A model generated the notes under the pieces. That model was not told where the DNA came from. It was given only the letters and a program-made list of their open reading frames with translations, and made no database searches. 64,000 nucleotides of DNA. Source: Andeanibacterium fulvum (lineage in GTDB: Bacteria; Pseudomonadota; Alphaproteobacteria; Sphingomonadales; Sphingomonadaceae). The stretch spans positions 62,001 to 126,000 of the forward strand of contig NZ_JBANRM010000004.1 of NCBI RefSeq assembly GCF_037154085.1, given 5' to 3'. Made by a program: the position numbers and the translations under genes. Within the stretch, counting starts at the first letter, position 1. Each line of letters opens with the position of its first letter. Shown one piece after another: positions 59,676 through 64,000 of this stretch.

Positions 59676-60164
59676 ACGACTGTCTCCTCACCATTCTCGC
59701 TGTTCAGGAGGCAGTCGCGACAGTGCGACGCACAAGCAGGTTTCCCGCGTGTGCAGCCCGCCCTTTCGCCTTGCAGATGATGACAAGCCCCGCCTGCCAA
59801 AGCCGATCGCGGCCCCGGCCCTCAATCGAGGCGAAGAACGCGCCGCTCCGCTCACATCCCGAACGAAAGACCGGGCGGATCGACACCGACACCTCCCGAA
59901 ACTTCATTAATATATTGAAATATATGTATTTTATTTCGACGAGATGGTATGAAGCGGATCGAGCAGCGTCAAGAAAACGCCCATGAACCACGCTCATAAC
60001 GCTTATCTGGAATCATCATTGGAGAATGGTCGGCGGAAACTTAGGAACCACGGCGGGGCAATGCTCTGAGATTTCAGAGTTTCGCGGCGACACGATCAAG
60101 ATGCGCCACCCGAATGCATACCTTCGATAACAATAAGATGCCTTTGATTATTTGAGGATTTCCT
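59676..60164. other. AT-rich divergent promoter region between two PLP-enzyme operons
   Basis: No gene is supported in these 489 bases. The stretch 59905-59940 is strongly AT-rich for this genome (TATATTGAAATATATG) and a likely promoter zone. CTCTGA-GATT-TCAGAG (60064-60079) is a small inverted repeat. CGATAAC at 60124-60130 repeats a half-site of the LysR palindrome at 63941-63963, which may link the plus-strand operon to that regulator, though one heptamer could be chance. Confidence 0.4.
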
Positions 60165-61337
60165 GTGAGCCTATTCGAACAGATCGACGCCATCACGCTG
60201 GATGACTTGCGGCGGACCGGGGCGACCAAGTGGGCCAGCCGGGATGACATGATCGGCGCCTTTGTGGCGGAGATGGATTTCGGCATCGCCCCCCCGATCA
60301 TCGATGCGCTTCATCGCGCGGTCGACGAGGGTTCCTTCGGCTACCTTCCCGCAACCATGGTCGCAGACCTGCGCGAAGCCACTGCCGGAATGCTGGCGGC
60401 ACGCCACGGATGGAATGTGGCGGGCAGCGACATTCATCCGGTGCCCGATGTGATCAAGGCGCTGGAACTCGCCATCAAGCATCACTCCGCCGATGGTTCG
60501 AAAGTCATCGTGCCAACCCCTGCCTACATGCCGTTCCTGTCCATGCCGCCCATCTTCGGGCGTGAGGTGGTCGAGGTTCCGATGATCTTCGCCGACGGCC
60601 AATATGTGCTCGATCTTCCGGGCATCCAGCGGGCCTTTGACGAAGGCGGCAATCTGCTGATCCTGTGCAATCCCTATAACCCCACCGGCAGGGTCTTTGG
60701 CCGTGACGAACTCGTCGAGGTGAGCGAAGTCGTCGACCGGAATGGCGGGCGGGTCTTCTCCGACGAAATCTGGGCACCGCTGGTCTATCCCGGACAGAAG
60801 CATGTCTCCTATGCGTCCATCAGCGAAGTCGCGGCCGGACATACGGTAACCGCAATCTCCGCTTCGAAGGCCTGGAACTTGCCCGGCCTGAAATGCGCGC
60901 AGGTGATCACGAGCAACGATGATGACCGCGAGATCTGGCGCAAGATCGGCTTTTTCGCCGCGCATGGCACAAGCAATCTGGGGGTCGCGGCGAATGTCGC
61001 GGCCTATCGCGCTGGCTTCGACTGGCTCGGCGAAGTCATCGCCTATCTCGATCGCAACCGGCATGCTCTTGCGGCGCTTGTGGAGGAAAAGCTGCCCGGA
61101 GTGAAATATCACGCGCCGGAAGGCACCTATATCGGCTGGCTGGATTTCAGGGACACCGCCATTGCCGATGCCCCCGCGGCGTTCTTCAAGGAACATGCGC
61201 AGGTCCACCTTACCGAGGGCGCGACCTGTGGCAGCGGGTTCGAAGGCTTTGCCCGGCTGATCTTTGCAACGCCGCTGCCCATTCTCGAAGAAGCCATCTC
61301 GAGAATGGGGGCCGCGCTGGCCTCCCGGGAAGGCTGA
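60165..61337 (+). CDS. MalY/PatB-family PLP carbon-sulfur beta-lyase
   Basis: A 390-residue fold-type I PLP enzyme of the MalY/PatB group. It shows KWASRDDMIGAFVAEMDFG, GYLPATM, CNPYNPTGRVFG, SDEIWAPLVYPG and Lys235 in ISASKAWNLPGLKCAQ. These enzymes split C-S bonds of cysteine conjugates to pyruvate, ammonia and a thiol. The start is a GTG after GAGGA. Two glutathione transferase genes follow at 9 bases and with overlap, so the operon could process a glutathione or cysteine conjugate. The chemistry is inferred from family and context. Confidence 0.9.
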   Translation: MSLFEQIDAITLDDLRRTGATKWASRDDMIGAFVAEMDFGIAPPIIDALHRAVDEGSFGYLPATMVADLREATAGMLAARHGWNVAGSDIHPVPDVIKALELAIKHHSADGSKVIVPTPAYMPFLSMPPIFGREVVEVPMIFADGQYVLDLPGIQRAFDEGGNLLILCNPYNPTGRVFGRDELVEVSEVVDRNGGRVFSDEIWAPLVYPGQKHVSYASISEVAAGHTVTAISASKAWNLPGLKCAQVITSNDDDREIWRKIGFFAAHGTSNLGVAANVAAYRAGFDWLGEVIAYLDRNRHALAALVEEKLPGVKYHAPEGTYIGWLDFRDTAIADAPAAFFKEHAQVHLTEGATCGSGFEGFARLIFATPLPILEEAISRMGAALASREG

Positions 61338-61346
61338 GACACCGAC

Positions 61347-62195
61347 ATGACGCTCACCGAAATCCGTTACCCGGACATTCCCGTCGATCTCCTGCCGGGA
61401 GGAGTTCCCGTGGTCCACACATGGGACCCGAATTCGCGCACCGGTTACCCGCTCTTCACGATGATGGAAAAGGGCGCGCCGTTCGACCGGAAGTTCTGGG
61501 ATCTCCTGAAGTTCGAGGAAGGGAGCGCGGAGTTTCTGGCGATCGATCCGAACGGAGTGATGCCGGTAGTCGCTCACAAGGGCCGGATATTCTCTCACTC
61601 GCTCTACCTGTGCGAATATCTCGATAATGCGATGCCGGGCCCGGCACTCGTCCCGCACGATCCCGCAACTCGCTACCGGATGCGCCATCGTTGCCGCCTG
61701 TCGGACGAGATCGCCCATTCCGTGAGCATGAACGGCTGGAACCGCTTCATGCGGACCGCGCTGGCGGGCAAATCCCAGGCCGAGATCGAGGAACTCATCT
61801 ACCGCAACCCGTCCAAGGAACGCCGCATCGCCTGGAGCAAGGCGCTGATCGACGGCTTTTCGGAGCAGGACCTCGATAATGCGCGACAGAATGTGCGCGC
61901 CTATGTCGACGAGCTTGACGCACTTCTGGCAAAGAACACCTGGCTGATCGGCGAGCAGTTCACCCTGGCCGATATCGTGACCTTCGCGAATTTCTACGCC
62001 TCGCCGGAGAGCATTCCCGAGACCGTAGCCGAGGATCGAGTTCCGCACTTCGTGGCATGGCTGAGGCGTTGCTATGCGCGGCCACGCCTTGTCAAAACAT
62101 TCGAACTGGCGCGGGCCGTGGGCCAGCGGGCGTTTGACGTCGCCGCAAAACTCGGGGTCGAACCCGGCAGCGAAACGCAGGGAGCCACCCGATGA
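61347..62195 (+). CDS. Glutathione S-transferase-family protein (first of pair)
   Basis: A 282-residue protein with a thioredoxin-like N-terminal domain (LFTMMEKGAPFDRKFWDLLK, then MPVVAHKGRIFSHSLYLCEYLD, where Pro and the Ser following form the glutathione site) and an all-helical C-terminal domain with WLIGEQFTLADIVTFANFY. The length and the insert (about 100-160) are larger than in standard GSTs and recall the LigE/LigF-like and sphingomonad catabolic GSTs. It lies 9 bases after the C-S lyase gene, and its stop overlaps the second GST gene (ATGA). Confidence 0.88.
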   Translation: MTLTEIRYPDIPVDLLPGGVPVVHTWDPNSRTGYPLFTMMEKGAPFDRKFWDLLKFEEGSAEFLAIDPNGVMPVVAHKGRIFSHSLYLCEYLDNAMPGPALVPHDPATRYRMRHRCRLSDEIAHSVSMNGWNRFMRTALAGKSQAEIEELIYRNPSKERRIAWSKALIDGFSEQDLDNARQNVRAYVDELDALLAKNTWLIGEQFTLADIVTFANFYASPESIPETVAEDRVPHFVAWLRRCYARPRLVKTFELARAVGQRAFDVAAKLGVEPGSETQGATR

Positions 62196-62944
62196 TCCGA
62201 CTTACGCTGGGCAGCGGGGATGCCAGCAGTTTTCGCCTGATCTTCGCGCTCGAGGAAATCGGCCTGCCTTATGAGGTGACCTTGATCGATCTCGACGCGC
62301 TGGAACAATGGAGCGACGCTCAGCGGACCTTGTCGCCAACCGGTGCGGTACCCTTGTTGCAGATCGACGACCTGTTGATGGAGGAAAGCGATCTCGCCCT
62401 GTTCTTCCTGGCCGAAAGCAATCCGGCCCACGGCCTGTTACCGCGGGAGGCGGCCGCGCTCTATGATTGCCAGGACACGATCTACACACTCGACCGGCTG
62501 ATGAACGCCAGCGGCAACCTGCTTGGCTGGCTCGCCGGTACGACCGAAGCGACCCGGCAAGACTATCTTGCCCGGCTGGCCGCCACTCCCAGCCGCCCCG
62601 TCCTGTCCGGCTGGTCAGCCGTCCTGCGGGACGCGGTGCCGCTGGATCAGCGCCCACAGGCGGCGCTGGCGGACCTCGAGGAAGGACTGGACATCATCGA
62701 AGGCTTGCTGGCCAAAGGCGACTGGTTGCTGGGGAATGAGTTTTCCATCGCCGATATTGCCGGCATGTCGCTGGTCCATCGCCTGGTTCCTGACCTGCAA
62801 TCGGCTATCGCCCCAGCGAAGCGCCCCCGTATTGCGGCCTGGATGGGGCGGATCAGCGGACGGCGGGCATATCAGAAGGCCGTCGGCCGTCAGGTAAGCG
62901 AGGGTATCTCGCTGTTCCACTCGCCGCCAAGGGATCACCTCTGA
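62192..62944 (+). CDS. Glutathione S-transferase-family protein (second of pair)
   Basis: A 250-residue GST. The N-terminal domain has LGSGDASSFRLIFALEEIGL, with Ser12/Ser13 near the usual catalytic Ser/Tyr position, and TGAVPLLQIDDLLMEESDLAL. The C-terminal domain has WLLGNEFSIADIAGMSLVHRLV. It is only distantly like its upstream neighbour, so the two probably do different steps, for example conjugation and deconjugation. Its start lies in the previous stop. It converges with the LysR gene 12 bases on. Confidence 0.9.
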   Translation: MIRLTLGSGDASSFRLIFALEEIGLPYEVTLIDLDALEQWSDAQRTLSPTGAVPLLQIDDLLMEESDLALFFLAESNPAHGLLPREAAALYDCQDTIYTLDRLMNASGNLLGWLAGTTEATRQDYLARLAATPSRPVLSGWSAVLRDAVPLDQRPQAALADLEEGLDIIEGLLAKGDWLLGNEFSIADIAGMSLVHRLVPDLQSAIAPAKRPRIAAWMGRISGRRAYQKAVGRQVSEGISLFHSPPRDHL

Positions 62945-62956
62945 CGGATTTGGGGT

Positions 62957-63895
62957 TCAACCTTCCGAGCCCCTGCCCCGTCGTCCCTCGCCGAAGATCG
63001 AGAACATCGACTTTCTGAGCCAGGAAATCAGCGGGTCCTTGTTATAGCGCCGATGCCAATACTGGCTCACCTCGATCGTCCCGGTATCGAATTCCGGCTC
63101 GATGATCTTGATCTTGTATATCTTGCGCAAATAGGTCGCGAGAGAACGCGGATAGATCGAGATCAGCGTCGGATCGTTGGCGACGATATAGGGTGTGGCC
63201 GTTGCATTCGGCGTAATGACCTTCGCCTTGCGATAGAAACCCTGGCTTTCCAGCAGTTGGTCGATCCGGTTCTTCGCCTGCGAGCGGATTTGATGGATCA
63301 CATGATCGGCCGCGGCATATTGCTCGATGCTCATGCTGCCTTGATGCGGATGGTCCTGCGAACAGACCACCACCATGTCGTCATCGTAAAGCTTCTGGCA
63401 CATGAGATCGAGCGACGGGGACGAGATGAAGCCGACATAGAGATCGAGCTTGCCGTCCAGCAATTGCCGTTCGGCCTCATTCGCCTGGCTCATCAGGGTC
63501 TGGATGCGGCATTTGGGGGCTTCACGCGTCACATAATCGAGCAGGGCAGGCAGCATCATGATCTCGCCGACGTCCCCTAGCGCGAGAACCAGCGTCCGCT
63601 CGGTCTCGCGCGGGTCGAACGAAGACGTCGCCAGCAGGATGTCTCCGACGGAATTTAGGATGTCGTTGACCGGCTCCGCAAGTTCCAGCGCCTTGGGGGT
63701 CGGGATCATGCGGTTGCGCGTCTTGACGAACAACTCGTCGCCCAGCAGCCGACGAAGGCGCGTCAAGGCATGGCTTGCCGAGCTCTGCGACATGGAAAGC
63801 TCGTCCGCCGCCACGCTGACGCTGCGATGCTGGAGAATGGCACCGAGCACAATCAACAGATTCAGATCGAAATTTCTAAGCTTGCCTAGCTCCAT
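62957..63895 (-). CDS. LysR-family regulator, NodD/LinR-like
   Basis: A 312-residue LysR protein of the NodD/LinR branch, judged by NFDLNLLIVLGAILQHRSVSVAADEL and SQSSASHALTRLRRLLGDELFV followed by RMIPTPKALELAEPV. The substrate-binding domain starts near residue 90. I chose ATG 63895, which has GGGAGAG four bases upstream; ATG 63934 would add 13 residues. The gene converges with the C-S lyase/GST operon, which it may control. An ATC-N9-GAT palindrome stands 50 bases upstream of its start. Confidence 0.92.
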   Translation of the reverse strand: MELGKLRNFDLNLLIVLGAILQHRSVSVAADELSMSQSSASHALTRLRRLLGDELFVKTRNRMIPTPKALELAEPVNDILNSVGDILLATSSFDPRETERTLVLALGDVGEIMMLPALLDYVTREAPKCRIQTLMSQANEAERQLLDGKLDLYVGFISSPSLDLMCQKLYDDDMVVVCSQDHPHQGSMSIEQYAAADHVIHQIRSQAKNRIDQLLESQGFYRKAKVITPNATATPYIVANDPTLISIYPRSLATYLRKIYKIKIIEPEFDTGTIEVSQYWHRRYNKDPLISWLRKSMFSIFGEGRRGRGSEG

Positions 63896-63940
63896 CGTAC
63901 TCTCCCGCCGGTCATCCGCGATGACGGCATTCATTCAAAG

Positions 63941-63963
63941 CGTTATCGCCCTTATCGATAACG
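63941..63963. promoter_or_regulatory. NodD-box-like LysR operator
   Basis: A perfect 8-base inverted repeat CGTTATCG-N7-CGATAACG includes ATC-N9-GAT, the core pattern of NodD-type LysR operators. It lies 46-68 bases before the start of a NodD-like LysR gene, so autoregulation or control of a divergent gene beyond the window edge is likely. Confidence 0.55.
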
Positions 63964-64000
63964 GGTACAGGAGTTGAAGGCGCAGTCAACGCGCCGGCAC

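Noticed and set aside
60171..62048. 625-residue minus-strand frame opposite the C-S lyase and GST genes
   Set aside because: No family features; both plus-strand genes have catalytic motifs and ribosome-binding sites.
1..64000. CRISPR arrays, insertion sequences, prophage, tRNA or rRNA genes
   Set aside because: I saw no regularly spaced repeats, transposase or integrase motifs, or RNA gene signatures on reading both strands.

Overview
The window is high-GC DNA with many 1- and 4-base gene overlaps, GTG/TTG starts, TonB-dependent receptors, spinster-like MFS carriers, PQQ, GMC and Rieske oxidoreductases and tandem glutathione transferases. This style fits an alphaproteobacterium of the Sphingomonadales (Novosphingobium/Sphingobium type). 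That assignment is an inference from gene content, since no rRNA or marker gene is present. I saw no tRNA, rRNA, CRISPR array, transposase or phage gene.

Layout. (1) 1-10.4 kb: a membrane protein cut by the window edge, then an alcohol/aldehyde oxidation locus. It holds a lipoprotein quinohaemoprotein dehydrogenase, an MFS carrier and an AraC regulator on the minus strand, and a SnoaL-like protein, ALDH, two DUF3237 proteins, a GMC oxidoreductase and an SDR on the plus strand. (2) 10.4-27.9 kb: an exopolysaccharide (Wzx/Wzy-type) locus with its own signalling set: an H-NOX gas sensor translationally coupled to a sigma-54 response regulator, export lipoprotein, chain-length protein, polymerase, three glycosyltransferases, flippase, a WecG-sugar transferase fusion, a soluble hybrid kinase with a degraded ATPase, and a membrane sensor kinase. 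(3) 28-33 kb: TonB receptor, isochorismatase-type amidohydrolase and a DUF1989 pair. (4) 33-44 kb: eight overlapping minus-strand genes (PLP ammonia-lyase, HyuA, HyuB, sarcosine-oxidase-like, Rieske oxygenase, SDR, gamma-glutamyltransferase-like, secreted esterase), then a divergent LysR, MFS, LuxR and a PhyH dioxygenase. (5) 48-56 kb: lipoprotein, NarL-type two-component system, and a haem-type TonB receptor with a DUF6607 protein behind a possible Fur site. (6) 56-64 kb: methyltransferase, flavoprotein, two PLP enzymes, two glutathione transferases and a NodD-like LysR with an operator-like palindrome.

The most striking signal is the regulation of the polysaccharide locus. Four -24/-12 elements sharing GGCACG-N4-TTG stand before the H-NOX/regulator operon, the export gene, the flippase/glycosyltransferase operon and the WecG fusion. 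Two groups of a TCGCATTTTGCGA-like palindrome lie between the divergent promoters, where a sigma-54 activator would bind. With the H-NOX and the two kinases this suggests a nitric-oxide-responsive phosphorelay that switches polysaccharide production and its own synthesis. The DNA elements are seen directly; the signal flow is inferred.
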